A stretch of 64,000 nt of DNA from Lichenicoccus sp963693035 (GTDB lineage Bacteria; Pseudomonadota; Alphaproteobacteria; Acetobacterales; Acetobacteraceae): positions 310,001-374,000 of the forward strand of contig CAXMMQ010000003.1 of the NCBI GenBank assembly GCA_963693035.2. Direction: 5' to 3'. The position numbers and the translations under genes are program-made. How positions within the stretch are numbered: position 1 is the first letter of the stretch; each line of letters starts with the position of its first letter. A model generated the notes under the pieces. It did not search any database. It was not told the DNA's origin and was given only the letters and a program-made list of their open reading frames with translations. This document shows positions 8,197-18,375 of the stretch, one piece after another.

Positions 8197-11169
8197 ATGA
8201 TCCATATGCCCGATACCGCCACGTCGTCCCGCACCCTGCCGCCCGCCCTGGTGGCCCGGCACGGCAGCACCTCCCTGCTCACGCCGGACGGCGAGCTGCT
8301 CGAACTGGCGTCCGGAGATGCGCTGGCGATGCTGCGCACCCTGCCGCCGCCCCTGGTGGTGCACGCGCCGGCGACGCTGCGACGGCTCGGCGCGGCCAGC
8401 ATCCCGACACTCGACCTGCTGGAGCTGTTCGCCTTCGTGATGCCGGCACACAGCGTGGCGCCGACGCCGCGCGGGCTTGCGCAGGCGCTCGGACTGGCGC
8501 CCGACGAGATCGGCCGTGCCGATGCCGGCCTGCTGCCGCAGCTTGCCGGCCTGCTGATGCAGCGCGCCGCCCGGCTGCGGCGCACGCCGTCGGGTGCCGA
8601 CATGCCCGGCCTGGTGCACCTGCTGGCGCAGGCCGGCTGGAGCTGGGCGCCTTCGCTGGGGGCAGCCCTCGCGCAGGTCGCGGCCGGAACAGGGAGCGGG
8701 GGCGGTGGTCCGGCGCCGATGGCGGGCGCGGAAGCGCTGCGGGTCTGGCGCCGGCTGCCGAAATGGGAGGAGACCGCCCCGCGCCCGGCACCCGGCAATG
8801 TCGAGGTGGCCCCGCAGGAGGCGCGCGCGCGGCTGGCCAGGCTGCTCGGCCCGGATGCGGAGAGCCGGCCTGGCCAGGCGGACTACGCCGATGCGGCCGC
8901 CGAGGCGTTCCGCGCCCGGTTCCGGCCCGGCGATCCGCACCTGGTGCTGGCGGAAGCCGGAACCGGCACCGGCAAGACGCTCGGCTACATCGCGCCCTCG
9001 AGCCTGTGGGCGGAGCGCAACGGCGGCGCGGTCTGGATCAGCACCTACACCCGCCACCTGCAGCGCCAGATCGAGACCGAGCTGAAGCGGCTGCACCCGG
9101 ACGCGGCCGACCGCCGCCGCCGCGTCGTGCTGCGCAAGGGCCGGGAGAACTATCTCTGCCTGCTCAACCTGGAGGAAACGGTCAACGCTGCGAGCCTGGG
9201 CCATCGCGGCGCGGCATCCGCCTCGCTGGTCCCGCTCGCGCTGCTGGCGCGCTGGGCGGCGGCGACCAGCGACGGCGACGTGCTCGGCGGCGACCTGCCC
9301 GGCTGGTTCGCCGAGCTGTTCGGCCAAGCCTATGTGACGGGAGTGGCCGACCGGCGCGGCGAGTGCATCCACGGCGCCTGCCCGCACTACCAGCGCTGCT
9401 ATATTGAGCATGGCATCCGACGCGCCCGGCAGGCCGACCTGGTGGTGGCCAATCACGCCCTGGTGCTGACCCAGGCGGCCTGGCATGCGCAGGGCGCCGG
9501 GACCGCTTCGGCCGGAGGCACAGACGAGGACCAGGTGCCGACCCGCTACGTGTTCGACGAGGGCCACCAGTTGCCCGACGCGGCCGACAGTGCGTTCTCC
9601 GCGGTGCTGTCCGGCATCGAGGCGGCGGAGCTGCGGCGCTGGCTGCTCGGCGCGGAGGGCGGCCGGTCGCGCGCGCGCGGGCTGCGCCGCCGGCTCGACG
9701 ACCTGGTGGCCGGGCTGCCGGCGCTGGAGACCCCGATGGACGCGGCGCTGCTGGCAGCACGGGCCTTGCCGGCGCCGGGCTGGTCGCTGCGACTCTCGGA
9801 CGTCCAGCCCGAGTTGCCGAGCCCGGGATTGCCAGGCGACGAGGCTGCACCCGCCAATCCGAGCGAGGCGCTGCTTCGGCTGCTGCGCCTGCAGGTCCTG
9901 GCGCGCATGCCGGGTGCCGGCGCGCGTTCCCAGGGCCAGCTCGAGTGCGACCTTCATCCGGTGCCGGAGCCGCTCGCGCTCGCCGCGGCGACGCTGGAAC
10001 GCGCCCTCACCCGCATCCTCGAGCCCCTGCTGACCCTCATCGCGCGGCTCGGTGCGCGCCTCGAAGAGGAGGCGGACACGCTCGACGCCACCGCCCGTGG
10101 GCGTATCGAGGCGATCAGCCGGACCGTGCGCCGACGGGCAATCGGCCGGCTGGAAGCCTGGATCGCGATGCTGCGCGCGCTGGCCGAGGCGCCGGACCCG
10201 GCGCTGCGTCCGGATCATGTGATGTTCCTGCGGCTTGATCGGCGGGACGCCACGCACGGATCGCAGGGCGGTGCGATCGACCGCGATGTCGGGCTGCACC
10301 GGCACTGGCTCGACCCATCGGTGCCGTTCGCCGCAGTCCTCGCGGTGCCGGCGCACGGCATGCTGATCACCTCGGCCACGTTGCGCGACAGCACCGGGGG
10401 GTACGGGGCCGGTGCGGATGCGGAGGTCTCCTGGGCGGCGGCCGAAGCCCGCGTCGGCGCGTCCCACCTGCCCTCGCCGGCGCTGCGCGCCTCGCTTGCC
10501 TCGCCGTTCGACTATGCCAGCCAGACCCGCTGTTTCGTCGTCCGCGACGTGGCGCAGGACGACCCGGAGCAGCTTGCCGGCGCCTACCGCTCGCTGTTCC
10601 TGGCGGCCGGCGGCGGCGGCCTCGGGCTGTTCACCGCGATCAGCCGGCTGCGCATGGTGCACCGCCGGCTGGCGATCCCGCTGGAAGCCGCCGGCATCCC
10701 GCTCTTCGCCCAGCATGTCGATGCGATGGACAATGCGACCCTGGTCGACGTGTTCCGCACCGAGACTGATAGCTGCCTGCTCGGCACCGATGCCATGCGC
10801 GACGGTGTCGACGTGCCGGGCCACGCGCTACGCTTGGTGGTGTTCGAGCGGGTGCCGTGGCCGCGGCCGGACATCCTGCATCGCGAGCGCCGGCTGCATC
10901 TCTCCGGCGGCGCGCCGTCGGTCTATGACGACCGCATCGCCCGGCTGCGGCTGCGCCAGGCGTTTGGCCGGCTGATCCGGTCGGCGACCGATGTCGGCGT
11001 GTTCGTGCTGCTCGACCGGCGCACGCCGTCGCGCCTGCTGTCGGCGTTCCCGGCCGGGGTTGCCGCCGAGCGGGTCGGGCTCGCTGATGCGGTGGCCCGG
11101 ACCGCAGCCTTCCTGGCCCCGGGTGCGGCTACCGGTGCGGCCTCAACTCCAGGCGGCCTGCGGCGTTGA
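8197..11169 (+). CDS. DinG/XPD-like ATP-dependent DNA helicase
   Basis: This 990-residue superfamily 2 helicase has the Fe-S type layout. After a poorly conserved N-terminal region of about 240 residues comes Walker A GTGTGKT (residues 255-261). A cysteine cluster follows (NYLC, then GECIHGACPHYQRC), spaced like the XPD/DinG 4Fe-4S cluster. Next are VVANHALVL and the DEGH box (VFDEGHQ). The C-terminal helicase half contains ITSATLRD and the arginine-finger region LRQAFGRLIRS. Such enzymes unwind 5'-3' and act in repair or R-loop removal. It is divergent from lysS, with only about 100 nt between the two starts. Confidence 0.88.
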   Translation: MIHMPDTATSSRTLPPALVARHGSTSLLTPDGELLELASGDALAMLRTLPPPLVVHAPATLRRLGAASIPTLDLLELFAFVMPAHSVAPTPRGLAQALGLAPDEIGRADAGLLPQLAGLLMQRAARLRRTPSGADMPGLVHLLAQAGWSWAPSLGAALAQVAAGTGSGGGGPAPMAGAEALRVWRRLPKWEETAPRPAPGNVEVAPQEARARLARLLGPDAESRPGQADYADAAAEAFRARFRPGDPHLVLAEAGTGTGKTLGYIAPSSLWAERNGGAVWISTYTRHLQRQIETELKRLHPDAADRRRRVVLRKGRENYLCLLNLEETVNAASLGHRGAASASLVPLALLARWAAATSDGDVLGGDLPGWFAELFGQAYVTGVADRRGECIHGACPHYQRCYIEHGIRRARQADLVVANHALVLTQAAWHAQGAGTASAGGTDEDQVPTRYVFDEGHQLPDAADSAFSAVLSGIEAAELRRWLLGAEGGRSRARGLRRRLDDLVAGLPALETPMDAALLAARALPAPGWSLRLSDVQPELPSPGLPGDEAAPANPSEALLRLLRLQVLARMPGAGARSQGQLECDLHPVPEPLALAAATLERALTRILEPLLTLIARLGARLEEEADTLDATARGRIEAISRTVRRRAIGRLEAWIAMLRALAEAPDPALRPDHVMFLRLDRRDATHGSQGGAIDRDVGLHRHWLDPSVPFAAVLAVPAHGMLITSATLRDSTGGYGAGADAEVSWAAAEARVGASHLPSPALRASLASPFDYASQTRCFVVRDVAQDDPEQLAGAYRSLFLAAGGGGLGLFTAISRLRMVHRRLAIPLEAAGIPLFAQHVDAMDNATLVDVFRTETDSCLLGTDAMRDGVDVPGHALRLVVFERVPWPRPDILHRERRLHLSGGAPSVYDDRIARLRLRQAFGRLIRSATDVGVFVLLDRRTPSRLLSAFPAGVAAERVGLADAVARTAAFLAPGAATGAASTPGGLRR

Positions 11170-11196
11170 ACCGTCTGCATGCAGGAACGCAGAGTG

Positions 11197-11775
11197 ATGA
11201 GCGACGCCCCGAACAACCCGCCGGACGATTTCGGCACGATCCCGATCATGTCCGACACCATACGCGAGGTGCAGGGCGTCATGCCGGACGAGGGCGCGTT
11301 GCAGCAGGCGACCCAGAGCCTGCTGACCGCCGGGTTCGATCGCTCCGACCTCAGCCTGCCGGTCCCGCGTCCAAGCGCGCAGGAGACCACGCCCGAGCAG
11401 GGCGCCGAGAACCCGACCGACGAGCATGACGCGCGACAGGCCCGGACACTGGCAAACAGCACGGTCGGCGTCGCGGGAGCCTTGATGGGCGGACTGGCCG
11501 CGTCCGTCGCCACCGGGGGCGCCGCGCTTCCGGTCGCCGCCGCGGCGGTGGCGGCAGGGCTGGGCGCCGGTGGCCTCTCTCAGGCAACCTTCCAGGGTGC
11601 CGCCAACGTCCGCGAGCAGCGCCACGACGCGCAGGGTGCGCGGGGCGAACTGGTGCTGGCTGCCCTCGCTCGAAATCCCGAGCGCGAGGCCCTGGCGACC
11701 AGGGTGCTCAGCGAAGCAGGGGCACTGCGCGTGGAGACGGTCGAACGGACCGGCAACCTGACCCGGATTGCCTGA
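11197..11775 (+). CDS. Hypothetical protein with glycine-zipper segment
   Basis: The protein has about 192 residues and unknown function. The acidic N-terminus is followed by a region with DSL-type residues (LTAGFDRSDLSLP), then an Ala/Gly-rich hydrophobic stretch at about residues 90-125 (LMGGLAASVATGGAALPVAA) resembling the glycine-zipper membrane segments of general-stress proteins. The C-terminus (VLSEAGALRVETVER) looks like a small alpha/beta fold. The ATG at 11197 is preferred because caggaac lies about 9 nt upstream; an ATG at 11179 is also in frame. It follows the helicase by 27 nt and may be co-transcribed. Confidence 0.6.
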   Translation: MSDAPNNPPDDFGTIPIMSDTIREVQGVMPDEGALQQATQSLLTAGFDRSDLSLPVPRPSAQETTPEQGAENPTDEHDARQARTLANSTVGVAGALMGGLAASVATGGAALPVAAAAVAAGLGAGGLSQATFQGAANVREQRHDAQGARGELVLAALARNPEREALATRVLSEAGALRVETVERTGNLTRIA

Positions 11776-11979
11776 TCAGGCCGGCTTCAGGTTAGTGGCG
11801 GCTGCCTTGCCGCGTTCCATCGCGATCTCGTAGGTGACCTTCTGGCCCTCGTTCAGGCCGCGCAGGCCGGCCGCCTGGACCGCCGTGATGTGCACGAAAA
11901 CATCCTTGCCGCCATCCGACGGCATGATGAAACCAAAACCCTTGGTTGTATTGAACCACTTCACGGTGCCTATGGCCAT
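11776..11979 (-). CDS. Cold-shock protein, CspA family
   Basis: This is a 67-residue single cold-shock domain. RNP1 (KGFGFI) and RNP2 (VFVHI) nucleic-acid binding motifs are intact, following the usual GTVKWFN start. These proteins melt RNA structure and support translation in the cold or in stationary phase. The gene has its own leader of about 140 nt before the groEL terminator, long leaders being usual for csp genes. It ends within 3 nt of the convergent hypothetical gene's stop. Confidence 0.95.
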   Translation of the reverse strand: MAIGTVKWFNTTKGFGFIMPSDGGKDVFVHITAVQAAGLRGLNEGQKVTYEIAMERGKAAATNLKPA

Positions 11980-12127
11980 GACCGTGTATCCCCTCAATCG
12001 CAGCCAGGCCCCACGCCCGGACTTCTGAAATCCGAGGCCCACACTGTGACCGTCGGTTGCCGTTCCGTAACAGAGCCCGAAATTAAAGACGGAGTCAATC
12101 ACATCTCCACGACCAGGAACTGACCAG

Positions 12128-12163
12128 AAAAAAAGGGGCGGTCCCGAAGGACCGCCCCTTTTT
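12128..12163 (-). terminator. Rho-independent terminator of groESL (bidirectional form)
   Basis: A perfect 10-bp stem (ggggcggtcc/ggaccgcccc) closes a cgaa tetraloop. It is flanked by seven A on the left and five T on the right, so it can work in both directions. On the minus strand it lies about 50 nt after the groEL stop and ends in a seven-T run. Confidence 0.93.
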
Positions 12164-12210
12164 CAGAAAACAAGACAGGCCTGAACAAGACCCGGATCAG
12201 GACTTCCGGC

Positions 12211-13848
<1,638 letters not shown>

Positions 13849-13893
13849 GTTTTCTTCTCCAGTTTGTTATAAAACCACTATCGGAAAGCGAGA

Positions 13894-14193
13894 TCAGGCA
13901 GCCTTGTCGATGATGCCCATGATGTCGCTTTCCTTCATGATCAGCAGCTCCTCGCCGTCGAGCTTGACCTCGGTGCCGGACCACTTGCCGAACAGCACAC
14001 GGTCGCCAGCCTTGACGTCCAGGGCCACGATCTGGCCCTGCTCGTTGCGCGCGCCGGCACCGACGGCGATGATCTCACCCTCCATCGGCTTCTCCTTGGC
14101 AGTGTCGGGGATGATGATGCCGCCCGCGGTCTTCTCTTCGCCGGTGAGCCGGCGGACCACGACCCGGTCATGCAGGGGACGGAACTTCGCCAT
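13894..14193 (-). CDS. groES: Co-chaperonin GroES
   Basis: The 99-residue co-chaperonin makes the heptameric lid on GroEL. The start (KFRPLHDRVVVRR), the mobile loop (EEKTAGGIIIPDTA) and the C-terminal end (KESDIMGIID) are all canonical. It is the first gene of the groESL operon, about 60 nt downstream of the CIRCE operator. Confidence 0.98.
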   Translation of the reverse strand: MAKFRPLHDRVVVRRLTGEEKTAGGIIIPDTAKEKPMEGEIIAVGAGARNEQGQIVALDVKAGDRVLFGKWSGTEVKLDGEELLIMKESDIMGIIDKAA

Positions 14194-14253
14194 AGTCGGA
14201 TCGCTCCTCGATCGAAAGACGACGCCCTCCTGATGAAGCGGCGCCGCCGGGAT

Positions 14254-14280
14254 TTGGCACTCTCTGGCACCGAGTGCCAG
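14254..14280 (-). promoter_or_regulatory. CIRCE operator (HrcA binding site)
   Basis: The inverted repeat is ttggcactc, a 9-nt spacer and gagtgccag. It is one substitution per arm from the CIRCE consensus TTAGCACTC-N9-GAGTGCTAA. It sits between the putative groESL promoter and groES, as expected for HrcA repression of heat-shock genes. Confidence 0.93.
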
Positions 14281-14295
14281 ACGTGACCGAGCGGG

Positions 14296-14324
14296 GATTT
14301 AGGCTTCTGCCGTGGTCAAGTCAA
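14296..14324 (-). promoter_or_regulatory. groESL promoter (overlapping sigma-70 and RpoH-like elements)
   Basis: On the minus strand TTGACT and TAAATC are separated by 17 nt and lie just upstream of CIRCE. The same DNA also reads CTTG-N18-CCTAAAT, which fits the alphaproteobacterial RpoH (sigma-32) pattern. Transcription would start at about 14285-14290, so CIRCE overlaps the start of the transcript. Confidence 0.6.
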
Positions 14325-14449
14325 GTTCGGCAGCACTCGGCTGCCTTGAGTGCCAACCCCCTGATCTTTATGACATTTCTGTTGCAAATCGCCGCCAAGA
14401 CAGGTCACGATCCGGCTGTCAAGACGCCTACAGGAAACCGGAGACGCAC

Positions 14450-14710
14450 ATGGCCCTCACGCTGCAGCTCAAGGACTACCGGCTGACCACCGCCGAGATC
14501 CTGTACCGGCTGCCGGACCACCCGGCCGTGCTGCAATCCTATATCTGGCAGGAGCTCGACCTGGCCCCGCAATTCCCGATCCTGCGGCGCTTCCTCGATT
14601 TCTGGAGCAAGGAGATCGAGGGCAAGCTGCATTCGGTGCGTGTCGGCTCGGTCACCGTGATCAAGGCGCCCGAGGTTCGCCTCGCCAGCAGCGTCTTCAC
14701 GCTGCACTAG
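14450..14710 (+). CDS. Usg family protein
   Basis: The 86-residue protein matches the Usg family of alphaproteobacteria: LKDYRLTTAEILYRLPDHPAVLQ, then FLDFWSKEIEGKLHSVRVG. The name comes from a gene next to the tryptophan genes in Caulobacter; its function is unknown. No trp gene is nearby here. The ATG at 14450 follows aggaaaccggag. It is divergent from groESL. Confidence 0.85.
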   Translation: MALTLQLKDYRLTTAEILYRLPDHPAVLQSYIWQELDLAPQFPILRRFLDFWSKEIEGKLHSVRVGSVTVIKAPEVRLASSVFTLH

Positions 14711-14758
14711 AGGAAGGGCTTGGAAGGGCAAGATACTCGGCCGGGACGCCGATCCGCG

Positions 14759-14965
14759 CTAATCCGGCTCCTCGTCGGGACCTGGGACGCGATCGACCAG
14801 GCGGTGGCGTTCGACATCCTGTTCCACGCCGTCGGTGGCGCGCCGGTCGTTCAGCTTCTGCGCCGCGGTGCGGCCATGCCGCACACGGTTTTCCTGCGCC
14901 TGCTTTCGCGCCTCGGCCCGAGCCTTCTGCTTGCGGACCTGGTTGAGGTTGACGATCTCGCCCAT
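14759..14965 (-). CDS. DUF4169 family small protein
   Basis: A 68-residue, highly charged protein. The start MGEIVNLNQVRKQKARAEAR, followed by RHGRTAAQK, is the signature of the DUF4169 family found in alphaproteobacteria, with no known function. The composition predicts a basic alpha-helical protein. It ends about 50 nt from the convergent usg stop. Confidence 0.8.
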   Translation of the reverse strand: MGEIVNLNQVRKQKARAEARKQAQENRVRHGRTAAQKLNDRRATDGVEQDVERHRLVDRVPGPDEEPD

Positions 14966-15033
14966 GCGTCCATTCTTGCACATTCCGCGGGCGAGAGCAG
15001 CATTTAGCTGTTCCACCCCATCGCAAGCAGAAC

Positions 15034-15729
15034 ATGAGACAAGTCTCACGCCCGGGGACGAAACATTTGGCCCAGACCATTACCCTCACCGCCGCCGACG
15101 GCCACCACCTCTCCGCCTACGAGGCCGGCTTCGCCGACAGCCCGCGTGCCCTGGTGGTTCTGCAGGAGATCTTCGGCGTGAACCGCCATATCCGCGCGGT
15201 CTGCGACGGCTTCGCGGATGCCGGCTACCATGTAGTGGCGCCGGCGCTGTTCGACCGCGCCGCGCCCGGCATCGAGCTCGGCTACGCAGCCGAGGAGGCC
15301 GGGCGTGGCGTGCAGCTTCGCGGCCGCATCGCCAGCCAGGCGACGCTGGCGGATGTCGTTGCGGCCGCTGACCATCTCGGACGCGGCAGCGTCGGGGTGA
15401 TCGGCTATTGCTGGGGCGGTGCCCTGGCCTGGGCAGCGGCCACGCAGAGCACGCGCTTCAGGGCAGCCGTCGGCTGGTACGGCGGCGGCATCGCGGCCAC
15501 CCGCACCGCGCATACGAACTGCCCGGTGCAACTGCATTTCGGCGCGCTCGACGACCACATCCCGCTGAGCGATATCGAGGCGATCCGCGCGGCCCAACCC
15601 GGGGTCGAGATCTTCGTCTACGAGGAGGCCGGGCACGGCTTCGGCTGCAGCGAGCGCCCGAGCTACCAGGCGCGGGCGACCGCCCTGGCGCAGGAGCGCA
15701 CCCTGGCGTTCCTGCAACACCACCTGTAG
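15034..15729 (+). CDS. Dienelactone hydrolase family protein
   Basis: An alpha/beta hydrolase related to carboxymethylenebutenolidase, which opens dienelactone in aromatic-ring degradation; many relatives act on other esters or lactones. The Cys-Asp-His triad is visible: nucleophile in GYCWGG, Asp in FGALDDHIP, His in EAGHGFGC. No other aromatic-degradation gene is near, so the substrate is open. The ATG at 15034 has no clear ribosome site. A TTG at 15067, preceded by cggggac, would give a 220-residue protein starting just before the conserved region and may be the true start. Confidence 0.88.
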   Translation: MRQVSRPGTKHLAQTITLTAADGHHLSAYEAGFADSPRALVVLQEIFGVNRHIRAVCDGFADAGYHVVAPALFDRAAPGIELGYAAEEAGRGVQLRGRIASQATLADVVAAADHLGRGSVGVIGYCWGGALAWAAATQSTRFRAAVGWYGGGIAATRTAHTNCPVQLHFGALDDHIPLSDIEAIRAAQPGVEIFVYEEAGHGFGCSERPSYQARATALAQERTLAFLQHHL

Positions 15730-15820
15730 TATCAAAGTATTATGCCACGGCCGCTTGAACCGGCCGTAACCATCGCCGTTGGCTCCGTCGGCGAACCCCT
15801 GTGGATGCGGAGACATTTCG

Positions 15821-15976
15821 ATGCTTGGCACGATCCTGCTGATCGTCATCATCCTGCTGGTGATCGGCGCGCTGCCGACCTGGGGCTATAGCGGCGGCTG
15901 GGGCTACTTCCCGTCCGGCGGCCTTGGCCTAGTCCTGATCATCGTCATCATCCTGCTGGTGATGGGACGCATCTGA
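15821..15976 (+). CDS. DUF3309 family small membrane protein
   Basis: A 51-residue peptide made of two nearly identical hydrophobic segments (TILLIVIILLVIG and LVLIIVIILLVMG) separated by a Gly/Tyr/Trp hinge (GYSGGWGYFPSGG). This is the DUF3309 pattern, widespread in proteobacteria and of unknown function. It probably forms a two-helix hairpin in the inner membrane. The ATG at 15821 was chosen over upstream in-frame codons because the family starts at MLGTIL. Confidence 0.85.
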   Translation: MLGTILLIVIILLVIGALPTWGYSGGWGYFPSGGLGLVLIIVIILLVMGRI

Positions 15977-16302
15977 AGCCTGGGGCGGACGTGGGGATGC
16001 CGGCGTCCGGTTCCACGTGCTGTCCTCTGGCGTCAGGTCCCTCATGCACGGCTACTGATCTTCGGGCAGCGGATCTCGCCGGGTCGCGATTGGCGCCTGA
16101 CGCCTGGGTCTCGTCGCCCTCACCTTCGGCACGATCGGCCCATTCCACCCTTTTCACCATTTGCTGGGGGTTGATCACCGCATCGGAAGATGCCTATCCC
16201 GGTCTTGCGGACGAGTTCTGACGGTTTTCGAGCAGAAAAGATTCGGCAAAAGCCTAAAAAGGCACTTAGCTTGAGCGTACTGTTTGCGAGGGGCCGATCG
16301 CA
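15977..16302 (+). other. Gene-free stretch, lower GC toward the right
   Basis: No supportable gene. From about 16200 the sequence becomes clearly richer in A and T (agcagaaaagattcggcaaa and beyond) than the rest of the window. This marks the left edge of the acyltransferase islet; it probably holds that gene's promoter. Confidence 0.5.
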
Positions 16303-17424
16303 TTGACCAGTACATCTGAGGATGCTTCAGGTGTTGACGGGCCGAGGCTCGCTCCCATCCATTCGGAACCCGCTCAGGTGATCCCACATGCCCATCCTCG
16401 AAGACTCTCATATCTCGATGGGTGGCGCGGTCTCTCGATCATTATGGTGCTCATAGGCCATTTCATTGGCCATGTTGTCGCAGTGCTCGGCCACCTCGGG
16501 GTCGAGATGTTCTTTGTCCTGAGCGGGCGCTTGATGGCGCAAATCCTGTTCGTTGAGCGCTTCCCACTCCGGGAGTTCTATCGGCGGCGCATTGCCCGGA
16601 TCTTTCCAGCCCTGACTGCCTTCATCGTGATCAGCTACCTGGTGTTTCGAGCAGATCCGTATCTGGGCGCTCGACTGAAACTAGCCATCGCGTCGCAAGT
16701 CCTCATCTATAATTATGTTGGCGCCCTCGGTCATCGCTCACCCGTGTTCGATCACATCTGGTCGCTCTGCGTCGAGGAACACAGCTATATCCTGCTTGCG
16801 ATCCTTGCCTGGGCAGTACGACGGTGTCGACTGGACATCCGTCCCGTCCTGCTGATCGCAGCTTTATGCTCTATGTTCGACGGGATATTCAGCGAAATGT
16901 TCCTGCGGCAGAATTGGTTTACGGCCTACTGGCGCACCGACGCCCACATTTCCTCGATCCTGATTTCGGCGTGGCTGTTCCTGACGCTTCGAAATGTCGG
17001 CGAGCGTGTGCCATCCTGGTTGGCGCCGATCTGCACCCTTGTCGGAATGTCAGTTTTCGTTGCCGGCGCGCCGGACTGTGTCTATCTCACGATCGGCACG
17101 ACTTTCCTGGCGATAGCTACGGCAACTTTAGATTTTGCCTGGACCAGCTTCCGCTCCGTGCTGTCGGCGCGCGCCTTGACTACGGCGGGCGCACTCAGCT
17201 TTTCCGTCTACCTGTGGCAGCAGCCATTCTACCAGATCGCAGTCTGGAAGCTGAGACTTCCCGCAGGTTCTGCTGCTTTCTGGGTCGTTCCTGCGATAGC
17301 GTGCGGTCTTGTCAGTTATTATCTAGTTGAGCGGCCATCCCGCCGTTGGCTGAACAGCCTCAACTTGGCCGGTCTTTGGCGACAGCCGGTTCTGGAGACT
17401 GCTAGGATGCCCGCAGGTCGATAA
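16303..17424 (+). CDS. Acyltransferase 3 (OafA/YrhL-like) family membrane protein
   Basis: This 373-residue integral membrane acyltransferase has about ten hydrophobic helices. Members O-acetylate or O-acylate surface sugars such as O-antigen, exopolysaccharide or peptidoglycan. The hallmark start RRLSYLDGWRGLSIIMVLIGH (LDGxRG plus the catalytic His) is present, as is the following FFVLSG motif. RRIARIFPAL is also typical. The start is the TTG at 16303. GC content is visibly lower and codon use less biased than in all neighbours, suggesting recent acquisition. The target sugar cannot be inferred because no polysaccharide genes are adjacent. Confidence 0.88.
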   Translation: MTSTSEDASGVDGPRLAPIHSEPAQVIPHAHPRRLSYLDGWRGLSIIMVLIGHFIGHVVAVLGHLGVEMFFVLSGRLMAQILFVERFPLREFYRRRIARIFPALTAFIVISYLVFRADPYLGARLKLAIASQVLIYNYVGALGHRSPVFDHIWSLCVEEHSYILLAILAWAVRRCRLDIRPVLLIAALCSMFDGIFSEMFLRQNWFTAYWRTDAHISSILISAWLFLTLRNVGERVPSWLAPICTLVGMSVFVAGAPDCVYLTIGTTFLAIATATLDFAWTSFRSVLSARALTTAGALSFSVYLWQQPFYQIAVWKLRLPAGSAAFWVVPAIACGLVSYYLVERPSRRWLNSLNLAGLWRQPVLETARMPAGR

Positions 17425-17480
17425 GCAGACGGCTGGAGATGTTCTGTCGGTTGTGGCGAGACCATGCTGAGCGCTCCATC

Positions 17481-18374
17481 TCAAGTGGCCGGCTGCAGCA
17501 CCCGTCCGGCAACCGCGTCGAGCCTGGACACCAGTGTGGGATCGCGGGCGTCCGCGGGCGTGATCAGCGCATGGTCGAGCGCCCGGTCGCAGCCGGCCGG
17601 GCAAGGTCCGCGTCGCCGGCCGAGCGTGGGGATCACTCCGCGCACCAGGTCGCGGGCCTTCTGGGCGTTCGACAGCATGACCTGCACCACCGCATCGACG
17701 GTCACGCTGGCATGGCCGTCGTGCCAGCAGTCGTAGTCGGTAACCATGGCGACGCTGGCGTAGCAGAGCTCCGCCTCGCGGGCGAGCTTGGCCTCCGGCA
17801 TGTTGGTCATGCCGATCACCGAGCAGCCCCATGACCGGTACAGGTTGCTCTCCGCGCGGGTCGAGAATTGCGGGCCCTCCATCACCAGGTAGGTGCCCCC
17901 GCGGGTCACCGGCAGCCCCTGCTCCCGTGCCTCGGCTTCCAGCACGTCGCCGATGCGCGGGCAGAGCGGGTCGGCCATCGAGACATGCGCCACCAGCCCG
18001 GTGCCGAAGAAGCTCTTCTCGCGCGCGAAGGTGCGGTCGATGAACTGGTCGATGATGACGAAGTGCCCCGGCGGCAGCTCCTCCTTCAGCGAGCCGACCG
18101 CGGACAGCGAAACGACGTCGGTGACGCCGGAGCGCTTCAGCGCGTCGATGTTGGCGCGGTAGTTCAGCCGGCCCGGCGGGATCCGGTGGCCGCGTCCATG
18201 CCGCGGCAGGAACACGCAGCGCACACCGTCTAGGCGTCCGAACAGCAGCGCGTCGGACGGCTCGCCCCACGGCGTCTCGACCGTGCGCCACTGTTTGTCC
18301 TCGAGCCCTGCGATGTCATAGAGCCCGGAGCCGCCGATCAGGCCGATGACCGGTTCGATCATGCCGGTGGCCAT
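17481..18374 (-). CDS. mtnP: S-methyl-5'-thioadenosine phosphorylase
   Basis: The 297-residue enzyme splits 5'-methylthioadenosine with phosphate to adenine and methylthioribose-1-phosphate, in methionine salvage. Family hallmarks are IGLIGGSGLYDI, the phosphate-binding FLPRHGRGH, NYRANIDALKR, and MEGPQFSTRAES with GMTNMPEA. The ATG at 18374 lies 1 nt after the petC stop with ggag upstream, so it is read from the petBC transcript; an in-frame ATG at 18389 would overlap petC. No other mtn gene is in the window. Confidence 0.93.
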   Translation of the reverse strand: MATGMIEPVIGLIGGSGLYDIAGLEDKQWRTVETPWGEPSDALLFGRLDGVRCVFLPRHGRGHRIPPGRLNYRANIDALKRSGVTDVVSLSAVGSLKEELPPGHFVIIDQFIDRTFAREKSFFGTGLVAHVSMADPLCPRIGDVLEAEAREQGLPVTRGGTYLVMEGPQFSTRAESNLYRSWGCSVIGMTNMPEAKLAREAELCYASVAMVTDYDCWHDGHASVTVDAVVQVMLSNAQKARDLVRGVIPTLGRRRGPCPAGCDRALDHALITPADARDPTLVSRLDAVAGRVLQPAT

Positions 18375-18375
18375 G

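Noticed and set aside
8191..10824. 877-codon minus-strand frame opposite the helicase
   Set aside because: Antisense of the helicase, with composition typical of shadow frames.
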